DNA of 64,000 nt from Chryseotalea sanaruensis. Its GTDB lineage: Bacteria > Bacteroidota > Bacteroidia > Cytophagales > Cyclobacteriaceae. The translations under genes were made by a program, and so were the position numbers. Under the pieces are notes generated by a model. It ran no database searches, was not told the DNA's origin, and saw only the letters and a program-made list of their open reading frames with translations. Below are positions 10,242 through 19,562 of this stretch, in pieces (position 1 is the first letter of the stretch; every line of letters begins with the position of its first letter). The stretch covers positions 434,001 to 498,000 of the forward strand of contig NZ_BHXQ01000002.1 of the NCBI RefSeq assembly GCF_003990915.1, written 5' to 3'.

Positions 10242-10429
10242 TTTTTAGGGTCTTGAATAAAAAATTGAGATAATAATCATAGATAAAGTGAAATTTCAAA
10301 TAACCTTACACCACAAATCTTCTTAACTTAAGATGGTTATTTCGAGAACTCCAATGAATCCATTTTTCCAACTGTCTAACGGCTCGAAGCTAGTAGCTCG
10401 AAACTAACAAACTTATTCCACAATACGTA

Positions 10430-11674
10430 TTAATGTTCCGTTTTACCTGAATGCGTCTCGCGGATCAGCTTCACAGACATAAAGCCAAGCAGGGCCACAA
10501 CTAAAATAATGGCCACCCAGATAATCATTCGATTCGTAAAAATTGTTGTGCTGGTTTGAGCCCCTTCCTTATTGAAAACTTTAAACTCTCCCAGATTTAT
10601 TTGTGCTAGTTGTTTTGGAATTTCTCCTTGAAAATTAGCAAGGTCGTAGCTTGGCGATTTCATACTTGCCACCCCCATTTTTAACACATAATCTTCACCC
10701 TTTTTTAGCCATGCCACTAAATAGCGGCTGCGTTGTAGAAGTTGTGCCGATTCTAATTGCAAAGGTGGATTATCCTGATTGTCAATGATAATCATCAATT
10801 CACTTGAGCGCAACTCGTTCACATTAAGTATGGTGATCTGTTTAGAGCTTAGCTCCAAGTCATATTCCCACTGTAAAAAACTTTCTGGCTCGCCTTTCCT
10901 GTTTTTACTGTATTGCAAACTGTACAGGGATCCCCGTCTCACAAAATAAGGTTGTCCCGTCATTTCAATTTTTATTCTGTCAATTGTTCTGGTAGTATCA
11001 AGGCTTATCTTTATAAAGGTTTGCTTGCGCAGTACCGAGTCTGTAGCCTCTATTCTCAAATTCGGTATTGCTGTGAATTTGGCCTCCTCCGATTGTTGTT
11101 CGTAATAACCCGCACTTAGAATATTAAGGGGCGCACTACTCGAGTCGTCTATTTCAAGTTTATAAAATGTGTAGTTACTCAAAGGGAAGTCTACTATTTT
11201 AACCACCGTAGTATTATCCGGATTATTGATGGTATGCAGCGTAAATTGTTGTTTCAATGCAAACCAGTTCTCCTGATCATCACTGCCCAGTAAAGTAGCT
11301 TGTTTGCTTACTTCGGCATTTTTAATAGAGAGGCTGATGTTGTTAATGGGAAGGCTATCTGGATTTTTTAAAATAATTTCAGTGCAGCATTTTCTTACCT
11401 GCTTCTTCTCAACTATCTCGTAGGGTTTAAATTCTGCTGAGTAGTATTGAAGCGCTTCTTGCTGAAACAAATAAGGTACTTCGGTCTTCTGCTGAGTGTA
11501 TATTCTGATATTGGAAAAGCCTGCATTAGTATAAGCACTTAATGCCGGACTAATATCAATTCTGTAAAAGCCATCCGTCTCAACAGATTGCAGTTTTGCT
11601 TCTGCGGTAAAATCCTGACCATATATTGAACCTGATGCAATCAGAATTGTAAAAAAAACCATTTTCAACTTCAT
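10430..11674 (-). CDS. DUF3999-like exported protein with C-terminal membrane anchor
   Basis: 414 residues: a signal peptide (MKLKMVFFTILIASGSIYG), a long beta-rich periplasmic region (YRIDISPALSAYTNAGFSNI, YKLEIDDSSSAPLNILSAGY) and one C-terminal helix IIWVAIILVVALLGFMSVKL followed by a short basic tail. This layout and its position immediately after a DUF2339 gene match the DUF3999 family, which accompanies DUF2339 in many bacteria. The start ATG overlaps the DUF2339 stop by 4 nt (ATGA), so the two are translationally coupled. The function of the pair is unknown; both are envelope proteins. Confidence 0.72.
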   Translation of the reverse strand: MKLKMVFFTILIASGSIYGQDFTAEAKLQSVETDGFYRIDISPALSAYTNAGFSNIRIYTQQKTEVPYLFQQEALQYYSAEFKPYEIVEKKQVRKCCTEIILKNPDSLPINNISLSIKNAEVSKQATLLGSDDQENWFALKQQFTLHTINNPDNTTVVKIVDFPLSNYTFYKLEIDDSSSAPLNILSAGYYEQQSEEAKFTAIPNLRIEATDSVLRKQTFIKISLDTTRTIDRIKIEMTGQPYFVRRGSLYSLQYSKNRKGEPESFLQWEYDLELSSKQITILNVNELRSSELMIIIDNQDNPPLQLESAQLLQRSRYLVAWLKKGEDYVLKMGVASMKSPSYDLANFQGEIPKQLAQINLGEFKVFNKEGAQTSTTIFTNRMIIWVAIILVVALLGFMSVKLIRETHSGKTEH

Positions 11675-14076
11675 ATCTGATTCTTATTTTCTATTTGATC
11701 TGGAGCGGGCTCATCCATTAGAAGCATTTTCTTTAAGCGTTGATACATAAAGGAAACTACCAAGAGCAAAAGACCCAATGATATAAAGGCTGCTATTTTT
11801 CCACCTTCAGATATTCCCCGAATATCCACCACAAAGAGTTTAATGATGGTAATCAGAAATAGTGTTAGTGAAATTATTCTCAAATGTCGCTTCTTACGCT
11901 TTAGTCCGATCGCTATAAGTATAAATGAACTTAGCCCCCAAAGTATAGGATAGCCAATTTTATGATTCTGTATCAATATATGTTCCTGGTTATTGAAATC
12001 TGTTCCGGATAGCAATACAACGATGTGATCTAACTCTGCACTGGCTAGAAAAACAAAAAAGAAAACGTAGAACCAGGCATAAACATCCTTAGTTGTGTAA
12101 TTAAACGCAGTCAGATTCCGCATCTTCTTTAAAGTTACTGCCGCTATGCCAATCAGTAAAGCAATTAGTATATAATGAAAATAGAAACCAGTACCGGGTA
12201 ATGCTGTAAATAAGTAATCATGGCGTGCTGCCAATATATAGTCGTGATAATAAAATAGATATGCCAGCATAGCAAATATGCCCCAAAATGAAAAAGCTTC
12301 TTTTACTTTTTCTTGTGTTATCCATTTTCGTTCGAAAAGTAAAAGACATAAGATAAAGAACATGTTGTAAGTGCCTATCATTACATTTTGGGCTGCGTAA
12401 CTAACCTCATAAAAAAAGAACTGATAGCGCATTTCCAGCAGTTGCGATATGTAAACAATTACACACAAAGCCACTTGTAATGCCGATCTATATGCGCTTA
12501 CCCGTGTCTGGTTTTCCTCCTTCTCAAAACGTAATAGTAATAACGTGGCAATTATTGAGCCTATAGAAAATAAGCTAGTTATATATCCTTTGTTTAAAAT
12601 AATGCTTAATCCTTCGCCACTATAATTGTTATAAATCAGCTCCCAATCCATAAATAAGCTGATTAACATAAGTCCCATTACAATAACAGAACCCAGTTTC
12701 ATTAAACGGATACCAGATTTCTGCGATAGCCAAAGTAAAAGAACCGCTTCTGCTGCCCAGAAAAGTGTAATGTAGTTTCCTTCCAATTGCACCGGTGCGG
12801 CCAAACTGATAAAGGTGAGCACAAGCGCAATCAATAGATAAACAAGATTTTTATCCGCTTTAATTTTCTTATATAGTGTGTAGGCAAATACAAAGTTGAA
12901 TAATGCGAGCAGCACCGTAAACAAGCCTCTATAATCAGTGCCCGTTTCATTGTCTAACAATGCCATACCCGCAGCATAATATAAAAAGGTATTACTTAAA
13001 AGTATCGTTATCTCAATTCCTTTAAAAGGTAAACGCTCTTTAAGGTTATTGATAATGTTCATTGCAAAGAATACCAGATAGAAAGCTGTAGCAAATAATA
13101 GTGCACCAAAAATCATCGATCCCTGCGCACTGTCGAACCTTGAACTAAGCCAGGAACCATAGAGCAAAACAGTAAGTGCGTAACAAATAATATTAACCAA
13201 ATTCCACTTTTTGAAATATGCCAACACCAGCATGCCTACATCAAGAATTAGGATGTAAGTAAATAACACCACATAATTACCTTCTCCCGTACTAACCATA
13301 AAGGGTGAAGAAAATCCACCAAGTATTGCGAGCACAGCTAACTCAATACGGTTATAACCCAAAGAAAGTGCCACAGCAAAACCTGTTATACCCACCATGA
13401 GTGCGAAAGCAGCCGTTTGATTAAAAATATTGTACTCGTGAAATGCAATAGCGATAGTCAAATAAAGTACCGCTATTCCACCACCCACCAAAACAGAGCT
13501 GAAAGCAACAAAGGTTTGTCGTAAACGGTGGGCAACGCCTATCAATGCACCTCCGCAAAGAATGCCAATAAATACACGACCGATTTCATTGATCCAATCC
13601 TGATCGATAGCGTACTTAACAAAGAAACCTATACCTAAAACAAGTATGGCTATACCAATTTTGTTAGCCAGGTTTTCACCAATGAATTTTTCTAAGTCAG
13701 GGTTGCGTTCAAAGAAGTTTGGCTTTGGGGTCTTGGTAATTGGCACTGCAATTTCTTCAGCTAATTCTTTATCCTCTAACTCTTCAAATACAGGTTTAAG
13801 CTTTGGAAAAGCCTGTTCAATTTTTTCTTCGATTATCTCTTCCTTAGGTTTAGGTTCCGTAGGAATGATTGGAGGTACACGATGTTCCTCTGTCTTCTTT
13901 TCTGCAACAGCCTTCTTTTCTACTGATCTCTCTTTGTTGGTTGCCAACGATTCTATTTCAGTTTTCAGTCCATCAATCTTGTAATGGAGGGAACGCATTT
14001 CTGACGAAATCTTGCCATTAGTTTTGAAAACGACAATCAGAATGATAATCAGAGAAACGACAATCAGGAATTCCAT
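11671..14076 (-). CDS. DUF2339 giant polytopic membrane protein
   Basis: 801 residues. After an N-terminal helix (MEFLIVVSLIIILIVVF) comes a short coiled coil (ISSEMRSLHYKIDGLKTEIE) and a Lys/Glu/Pro-rich linker up to about residue 120. Then about 20 or more closely packed membrane helices begin at IGIAILVLGIGFFVKYAIDQ and continue to near the C-terminus. The segment NLANKIGIAILVLGIGFFVKYA is the DUF2339 hallmark. No transporter or enzyme motif is recognisable. It forms a coupled pair with the DUF3999 gene downstream. The role is unknown; the large number of helices and the periplasmic partner suggest an envelope-building or stress function (inference). Confidence 0.82.
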   Translation of the reverse strand: MEFLIVVSLIIILIVVFKTNGKISSEMRSLHYKIDGLKTEIESLATNKERSVEKKAVAEKKTEEHRVPPIIPTEPKPKEEIIEEKIEQAFPKLKPVFEELEDKELAEEIAVPITKTPKPNFFERNPDLEKFIGENLANKIGIAILVLGIGFFVKYAIDQDWINEIGRVFIGILCGGALIGVAHRLRQTFVAFSSVLVGGGIAVLYLTIAIAFHEYNIFNQTAAFALMVGITGFAVALSLGYNRIELAVLAILGGFSSPFMVSTGEGNYVVLFTYILILDVGMLVLAYFKKWNLVNIICYALTVLLYGSWLSSRFDSAQGSMIFGALLFATAFYLVFFAMNIINNLKERLPFKGIEITILLSNTFLYYAAGMALLDNETGTDYRGLFTVLLALFNFVFAYTLYKKIKADKNLVYLLIALVLTFISLAAPVQLEGNYITLFWAAEAVLLLWLSQKSGIRLMKLGSVIVMGLMLISLFMDWELIYNNYSGEGLSIILNKGYITSLFSIGSIIATLLLLRFEKEENQTRVSAYRSALQVALCVIVYISQLLEMRYQFFFYEVSYAAQNVMIGTYNMFFILCLLLFERKWITQEKVKEAFSFWGIFAMLAYLFYYHDYILAARHDYLFTALPGTGFYFHYILIALLIGIAAVTLKKMRNLTAFNYTTKDVYAWFYVFFFVFLASAELDHIVVLLSGTDFNNQEHILIQNHKIGYPILWGLSSFILIAIGLKRKKRHLRIISLTLFLITIIKLFVVDIRGISEGGKIAAFISLGLLLLVVSFMYQRLKKMLLMDEPAPDQIENKNQI

Positions 14077-14188
14077 AAATAAGGGATACTATTATAAATC
14101 ATGACTAGCTTACAATATACAGCGGAAATGGCTTAGGTCAAGGTTTTTGGCCGTCCGTGCAACCTTTTGGTCTTTTCGAACGTCTAAT

Positions 14189-14212
14189 GCCTAAGACTAT
14201 TATGTATTAGGC
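14189..14212. promoter_or_regulatory. Possible PadR operator (imperfect palindrome)
   Basis: GCCTAA-N12-TTAGGC ends 4 nt before the PadR start codon at 14217. PadR regulators commonly bind dyads in their own promoters. The arms are only 6 bp, so this is a weak candidate. Confidence 0.3.
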
Positions 14213-14216
14213 TTCT

Positions 14217-14549
14217 ATGCATTCACCAGAACTATTAAAAGGCACCCTTCAGACTATCGTATTAAAAGTGCTTAAGGATCATGGCCGTATGTACGGCTAT
14301 GAAATTACGCAGCGTGTAAAAGAATTATCGGATGAAAGAATTTTGCTGACTGAAGGTGCGCTTTATCCAGCACTTCATAAACTGGAAGCTGAAGGCATTT
14401 TAAAAACTGAAACAGAAAACATTGGAAAGCGGATACGCAAGTATTACACCCTTACACCTCAGGGTAAAAGTCTGGTGAAAGAGCGTGTAGCCGAACTGAC
14501 TGATTTTATTAAAACGATGTCTAACGTTTTACAAGTCAAACTAGCTTGA
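14217..14549 (+). CDS. PadR-family winged-helix transcriptional regulator
   Basis: 110 residues, the typical size of a short (subfamily-2) PadR. Recognisable features are LLKGTLQTIVLKVLKDHGRM at the N-terminus, YGYEITQRVKELSDERILL, and the wing region TEGALYPALHKLEAEGILKT with YYTLTPQGK. PadR proteins are mostly repressors of neighbouring transport or membrane-stress genes. The stop overlaps the next start by one base (TGATG), so the regulator and the FtsX-type permease are made together. The permease is therefore its likely target, a common arrangement in Bacteroidota. Confidence 0.92.
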   Translation: MHSPELLKGTLQTIVLKVLKDHGRMYGYEITQRVKELSDERILLTEGALYPALHKLEAEGILKTETENIGKRIRKYYTLTPQGKSLVKERVAELTDFIKTMSNVLQVKLA

Positions 14550-17242
14550 TGCAGCTAACCAATGACCATATTGATTATATTATTAAAGACCTGAATTATC
14601 GGGGCATTGTGCATGATGATTTGCAGCATGAATTTGTCGATCATATTTGCTCTGCGGTAGAAGAAAAAATGCAGGGAAATGTTCGTTTCCTAGATGCCTA
14701 TCATGCAGTACTTCAGCAGTTCGGTCATACTACCGGCCTGCGGCAAACGCAACTTCAAACCATTAGCCAACAAAACACTCAAATAAAAATCATGTTACGC
14801 AGCTACTTCACCATTGCCTTGCGAAACCTCCGCAAGCATAGTTTCTATTCATTTATTAATGTGGCTGGTTTGTCGGTTGGCATTAGTATCTGTCTGGTCA
14901 TTCTTCTTTTCGTGCTCAATGAATTACGATATGATCGTCATCATGAAAGGGTTGATAGAATTTACAGAATCCATGCCGAAATTGATTTTGCTGGTAATCA
15001 TTATGACATGACGTATGCACCAGCGCCAATGGCAGCAACCTTGGCTAGTGATTATCCGGAAGTTGAGGCGGCTGTTCGTTTTCGTGAGCAAGGTTCGTAT
15101 TTGATTAAACGCGAAGCCGATAACATTAAAGAGAGTAAGGTCATCTGGACTGACAAAGACTTCTTTAAAATCTTCACAGTTCCGCTTATTGCAGGTAATC
15201 CTGAAACAGCCCTGGCTGAGCCCAAATCAATTGCTATCAGCAAAGAAATTGCCGATAAGTTTTTTCCTAATGAAGAGGCTATTGGACAAACGCTTATTCT
15301 TGATAATAACATGACTATGAAAGTTACTGCTGTGTATCAGGATATGCCTGCTACCAGTCATTTTCATTTTAATGTACTTATTGCTATGGCTGGCTTGGAT
15401 GAAGCAAAAAGCCCGGTTTGGTTCAGCAATAATTTTCAAACCTATTTTTTACTTCGCGATGGTGCCAACGTTAAAAATCTTGAAGAGAAATTTCCTGATT
15501 TGATTACCAAGCATGTGATGCCTCAAATGAAGGAAGTATTAGATGATTTCACACCTGAGAAATTCGCTGAGGCTGGAAACAAATTAGTATACACAACGCA
15601 AGCTCTGTCTGATATTCATTTGTACAGTTCACTTCAAGGTGAATTCGAACCAAATTTTGATATCACTTATATTTATTTGTTTGTTGCCATCGCTTTGTTC
15701 ATTTTAATAATTGCCAGCATCAATTTCATGAATTTATCAACAGCGCGATCTGCCAATCGTGCAAAAGAAGTTGGTGTGCGAAAAGTAATGGGCTCGCTAC
15801 GCTCTCATTTAATGCGACAGTTTTTAATGGAGTCGCTACTGCTCAGTCTTTTTTCGTTTATTCTGGCAATTGGTCTTGCCTATTTGTTACTTCCTCTATT
15901 TAATAATCTTGCAGCACGTGAATTAAGCTTGCCTCTTACTCAGCCTTTCTTCTATTTATTTATTCTTACTGGTGCTATTGTTGTCGGATTTTTGGCTGGT
16001 GTTTATCCTTCATTCTTTTTATCAGCTTTTAAACCAGTTAATGTTTTAAAGGGTAATGTTGCACTTGGTATGAAAAGTGGTTTCATTCGAAGCTCTCTGG
16101 TTGTATTCCAGTTTATGATTTCGATTTTTCTGGTTATTGCAACAGCTGTCGTTTACATGCAGCTGGATTATATCCAAACCAAAAAGCTTGGTTTTAATAA
16201 AGATCAGGTAATTATGGTAGATGACATCTATGCTTTAGGTAATCAGCGTTTAACCTACAAGGAGGAAATCATGCGCCATAGTTTCATAGAGAATGCCTCC
16301 ATTGCAGGGTACTTACCTGTTGCTGGAAGCAACCGAAGTGATACACCATGGTGGATAGAGGGAAAAGAAGCGAATCAGGAAAATATGGTAAGCTTACAAA
16401 ATTGGCAAGTCGATCACGATTACATAAAAACCTTTGGTATGAGTATTAAAGAGGGTCGCGATTTTTCGCACATCTTCCCATCAGATTCAAACGCGGTTAT
16501 TCTAAATGAATCCGCTGCTAAAGCACTCTCTTTTAACGAAAGCATTATTGGAAAACGTGTAAATACTTTTGGTGATGATAGCAATGGTGATTTGAATAAG
16601 GGCAATCTGCGTGTACTTACCGTAATTGGTGTTGTCGAGGATTTTCATTTTGAATCATTAAAACAAAGTGTTACACCCCTTATGATGTTCCTCTCCAAAA
16701 GACCAAGTGGATATTTATCTGTTCGTTTTCAATCAGCCAATGCAGAAGAAGTTATTAGTATGCTGGAGAAAGAATGGAAAGAAATGGCTCCTGGCCAACC
16801 TTTCACGTATCAATTTTTAGACGATAGTTTTGGTAAGATGTATGCTGCTGAAAGCAGGTTGGGCTCAATTTTCGGAATTTTCTCAAGTGTTGCTATAATC
16901 ATAGCTTGCTTAGGTTTATTTGCGCTAACCGCCTTTACTGCGGAACAATGCACTAAAGAAATTGGCATCAGAAAGGTATTAGGTGCCAGCGTGAGCAGTA
17001 TTGTAATTATGCTCTCCAAAGATTATGGAAAACTGGTTCTAATTGCTTTTGTGTTGGCCACACCTTTTGCATGGTGGGGTGTAAACGAATGGTTACAATC
17101 TTATGAGTATAAAGTGAATGTTGCCTGGTGGGTATATATGTTGGCTGGTGTAGTGGCTTTTGGCATCGCCTGGATAACCATGAGTTACCAATCCATACGT
17201 GCAGCCCTATCTAACCCGGTTAACTCGTTAAGAAGTGAATAA
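14549..17242 (+). CDS. MacB/FtsX-type ABC permease with PadR-linked prefix domain
   Basis: 897 residues. The first ~75 form a soluble prefix (HIDYIIKDLNYRGIVHDDLQHEFVDHICSAVEEKM...) typical of PadR-linked permeases. The first membrane helix follows (FINVAGLSVGISICLVILLF), then a MacB periplasmic core domain. FtsX blocks lie around IASINFMNLSTARSANRAKEVGVRKVMGS and near the end (ACLGLFALTAFTAEQCTKEIGIRKVLGAS), with a second MacB core between them. No ATP-binding cassette is fused or adjacent, so the ATPase partner is elsewhere. A TTG at 14546 is in frame, but the ATG at 14549 is preferred. The gene abuts its convergent neighbour with no gap (stop 17240-17242, next stop at 17243). Confidence 0.9.
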   Translation: MQLTNDHIDYIIKDLNYRGIVHDDLQHEFVDHICSAVEEKMQGNVRFLDAYHAVLQQFGHTTGLRQTQLQTISQQNTQIKIMLRSYFTIALRNLRKHSFYSFINVAGLSVGISICLVILLFVLNELRYDRHHERVDRIYRIHAEIDFAGNHYDMTYAPAPMAATLASDYPEVEAAVRFREQGSYLIKREADNIKESKVIWTDKDFFKIFTVPLIAGNPETALAEPKSIAISKEIADKFFPNEEAIGQTLILDNNMTMKVTAVYQDMPATSHFHFNVLIAMAGLDEAKSPVWFSNNFQTYFLLRDGANVKNLEEKFPDLITKHVMPQMKEVLDDFTPEKFAEAGNKLVYTTQALSDIHLYSSLQGEFEPNFDITYIYLFVAIALFILIIASINFMNLSTARSANRAKEVGVRKVMGSLRSHLMRQFLMESLLLSLFSFILAIGLAYLLLPLFNNLAARELSLPLTQPFFYLFILTGAIVVGFLAGVYPSFFLSAFKPVNVLKGNVALGMKSGFIRSSLVVFQFMISIFLVIATAVVYMQLDYIQTKKLGFNKDQVIMVDDIYALGNQRLTYKEEIMRHSFIENASIAGYLPVAGSNRSDTPWWIEGKEANQENMVSLQNWQVDHDYIKTFGMSIKEGRDFSHIFPSDSNAVILNESAAKALSFNESIIGKRVNTFGDDSNGDLNKGNLRVLTVIGVVEDFHFESLKQSVTPLMMFLSKRPSGYLSVRFQSANAEEVISMLEKEWKEMAPGQPFTYQFLDDSFGKMYAAESRLGSIFGIFSSVAIIIACLGLFALTAFTAEQCTKEIGIRKVLGASVSSIVIMLSKDYGKLVLIAFVLATPFAWWGVNEWLQSYEYKVNVAWWVYMLAGVVAFGIAWITMSYQSIRAALSNPVNSLRSE

Positions 17243-19096
17243 TCAGTTAAGTGAAATTTCATGCAGCGACAATTTAGACTTGAGTGTTTTTATCTCACGT
17301 TCAAGTTCTCTTCTTTGTCGCTGCATTTCTTCTTGAGTGGCCAATAGTTCTTCTGCATTTTGTCTCATCTCCTCCTCGCGCTGCGCGAGTTCTTGTTCCC
17401 GTTGTCTGGCTTCTTCAAGTAAGCGCTTTGTATGGTCAGCAATTTGTCGGCTCACTAAAATACTGGCAATACTCTCTGACATTTTCTTAACAAAATCAAT
17501 TTCATGCTTTTCAAAAACATTAAAAGAGGCTAGCTCAATTAAGCCTACTACCTTTTCGCGCGCTTTTAAAGGTGTTATTAATATATTTGTTGGTGCTGCT
17601 TCACCAAGGCCGGAAGTTATTTTTATAAAATCTACTGGAACTTCTTTTAAATAAATACTTTCCTTCTCCTGATAGCACTGACCTAATAGACCATCTTCTA
17701 TTGAAAGTTTCTCGCCAATAATTTTTTTCCTTCCATAAGCATAAGTTGCTATTCTATCAAGGCTATTATCGTTTTCATCAACCAAATACATAGCACCCTG
17801 ATTTGCCTTTAAATAGTTAATTAGTTGTCTCAATATAGTATCACTTAGCATAGTCACTTCAACATTTTCGTTTTTAATAATCTCATTAAATTGAGCTGCC
17901 CCCTCATTTGTCCAATTTATTTTTGCTTGCACCCTTTCTGTTTCATTTAATTTTTGCTGCATAGCAATAATGGACTTTGCCAGTACATCGTTTTTATAGG
18001 CATCATCATATTCTTGATGTAGTTGACCATTGCCCAGGTTTTCTGCAAACTTACTGGCTACTTTTAAACGATCCAGCATTTGGTTGAAAGCTGTTTTGGT
18101 CTGACCAATTTCTTCTTTTGTTCGAACAAGCAACGGTGCAGGAAATCTTCCATCAGCTAATGTTGCCATAGCCGATCGCAACTCCTTTATAACTGCCGTT
18201 ATTACATTTGCATAACTGATTGAAAGTACAGTGGCTAGAAGTAGTTGGATGATAAAAATAATGATAAGAAGAAGTCTTGAATGTGCAATTTGATTTTCTG
18301 ATTGTGCGGCTACACTTTTCTGAATCAGTTCTACGTCTTCTTTTATTTTCTTAAGCGTATTAAAATAATTTCCCTTTTTACCCTCCTTCGAGGAAAGGCC
18401 TATTTGCTTTTCAATTTCCACTACCTCGTTAAACCGATTTTGATAATTGAGCAGAAGTCTAGCCAAGATTGTGTCATTTTGATTTACAAGCGTTTCTTCA
18501 AATTCTTTAGCCGAGGTATTAAAGTCATTTTGATATTTGAGTTCTTTGCGTAAAAAGAAATCCTTCTCATGTCTCCGCAACGTTAGCATCAATGCTTTAT
18601 CAAAATCATGATCTGATTTTTCCACGCTATGTATTGACTCGCGCAATTGGCCTTCTAAACCAAAATCCTTAAAGCCGCGAATCTTTAATAATTCGATCAT
18701 CTCTTGAAAGCCTTCACTAAGCTGATTAGAGTTGGCTATTTCATCAATCTTTCTTTTTAACTCAGGATTGGTTAGTAGTTCACTGACTGACAACAATTGG
18801 AGGTTTTCATTAGTCTGCGCCAACGACTTATTAAAAGCATCGATATGTTCATTCTTTGAAAACTCCTGAAAATATTTTTCCTTGTAACCTTCTGTTATAA
18901 ACTCTTTAGAGGCTAATTCAATGCGTACCAGATTTGTTGAAAGATTTTCAGCCTCACTTGCCAGAGACTTAATCTTCAAAATATCTTTAATGGCTACAAT
19001 GGCGTAGACCGTTAGCAAAACGGATAATAGTATTATCGATCCAAAGGCAGCTAAAAGCTTTGCCCTGATTTTAAGGCGTTTAAAAAATTCTAACAT
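17243..19096 (-). CDS. Membrane HAMP-GAF coiled-coil sensor-like protein without output domain
   Basis: 617 residues. TM1 (AKLLAAFGSIILLSVLLTVYAIV) is followed by a helical periplasmic sensor region to about residue 270 and TM2 (LLLIIIFIIQLLLATVLSIS). Then come a HAMP segment (~300-350, with ELRSAMATLADGRFPAPLLV), a GAF domain (~412-550, with DEDG-like SIEDGLLGQCYQEKESIY and APTNILITPLKAREKVVGLI) and a strongly charged C-terminal coiled coil rich in Arg/Gln/Glu. There is no histidine kinase, GGDEF or chemotaxis-receptor tip. Signals must pass to a partner, perhaps through the coiled coil. The frame is open from a TTG at 19117; the ATG at 19096 is preferred. Confidence 0.78.
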   Translation of the reverse strand: MLEFFKRLKIRAKLLAAFGSIILLSVLLTVYAIVAIKDILKIKSLASEAENLSTNLVRIELASKEFITEGYKEKYFQEFSKNEHIDAFNKSLAQTNENLQLLSVSELLTNPELKRKIDEIANSNQLSEGFQEMIELLKIRGFKDFGLEGQLRESIHSVEKSDHDFDKALMLTLRRHEKDFFLRKELKYQNDFNTSAKEFEETLVNQNDTILARLLLNYQNRFNEVVEIEKQIGLSSKEGKKGNYFNTLKKIKEDVELIQKSVAAQSENQIAHSRLLLIIIFIIQLLLATVLSISYANVITAVIKELRSAMATLADGRFPAPLLVRTKEEIGQTKTAFNQMLDRLKVASKFAENLGNGQLHQEYDDAYKNDVLAKSIIAMQQKLNETERVQAKINWTNEGAAQFNEIIKNENVEVTMLSDTILRQLINYLKANQGAMYLVDENDNSLDRIATYAYGRKKIIGEKLSIEDGLLGQCYQEKESIYLKEVPVDFIKITSGLGEAAPTNILITPLKAREKVVGLIELASFNVFEKHEIDFVKKMSESIASILVSRQIADHTKRLLEEARQREQELAQREEEMRQNAEELLATQEEMQRQRRELEREIKTLKSKLSLHEISLN

Positions 19097-19148
19097 CTGG
19101 GGACTATTAGTGCTCAAATGTATAGATAGAAGTATTGCTGTTGATTAT

Positions 19149-19182
19149 GCTAAGATTAAGTTTTGACTTAAACCACGTTAGC
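19149..19182. repeat. Nested hairpin downstream of the small secreted protein
   Basis: Inner arms TTAAGT/ACTTAA (4-nt loop) and outer arms GCTAA/TTAGC directly abut the stop codon at 19183-19185. There is no T-run, so it is at best a weak terminator for the minus-strand gene. Confidence 0.35.
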
Positions 19183-19536
19183 TTATCGTTTTACTTTCGG
19201 CTTACCTATTCGGCCCAAATATTTAAATGCATCAACCATCAGAATAGTACCGGTGATACCTGTTACGCCTCCAGTCACCAATAAAACTTTACCTAGGTCA
19301 TCATTTTTTCTACCCAGCATTAAACCTCCGGCAATAGTTACAGTATAACCAATTGTTGCTGTGGCTATACCGCGCTTAAATTTTTTCTCTGATAGATTGA
19401 GATTTAACTTTATATCATTCACATCAGTTTGTAAAGCAAGAATCTGTTCCTCTATTGATAGTTGATTCATTGTATCCTGAGCTTTTACCCGATGGATGTA
19501 GAATACCAGGGCAAGAAGGAAAAAAAGCTTTTTCAT
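19183..19536 (-). CDS. Small exported protein of unknown function
   Basis: 117 residues with a signal peptide (MKKLFFLLALVFYIHRVKAQ). The mature part has a short helical segment with coiled-coil character (SIEEQILALQTDVNDIKLNL) and two glycine-rich hydrophobic helices (IGYTVTIAGGLMLG and VLLVTGGVTGITGTILMVDA) that may form a hairpin in a membrane. I do not recognise a family. It lies 26 bp after the LytTR response regulator on the same strand, so it is probably in the same transcript. Confidence 0.65.
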   Translation of the reverse strand: MKKLFFLLALVFYIHRVKAQDTMNQLSIEEQILALQTDVNDIKLNLNLSEKKFKRGIATATIGYTVTIAGGLMLGRKNDDLGKVLLVTGGVTGITGTILMVDAFKYLGRIGKPKVKR

Positions 19537-19562
19537 TTATACTATTTGATTGGTGGTTGTGC

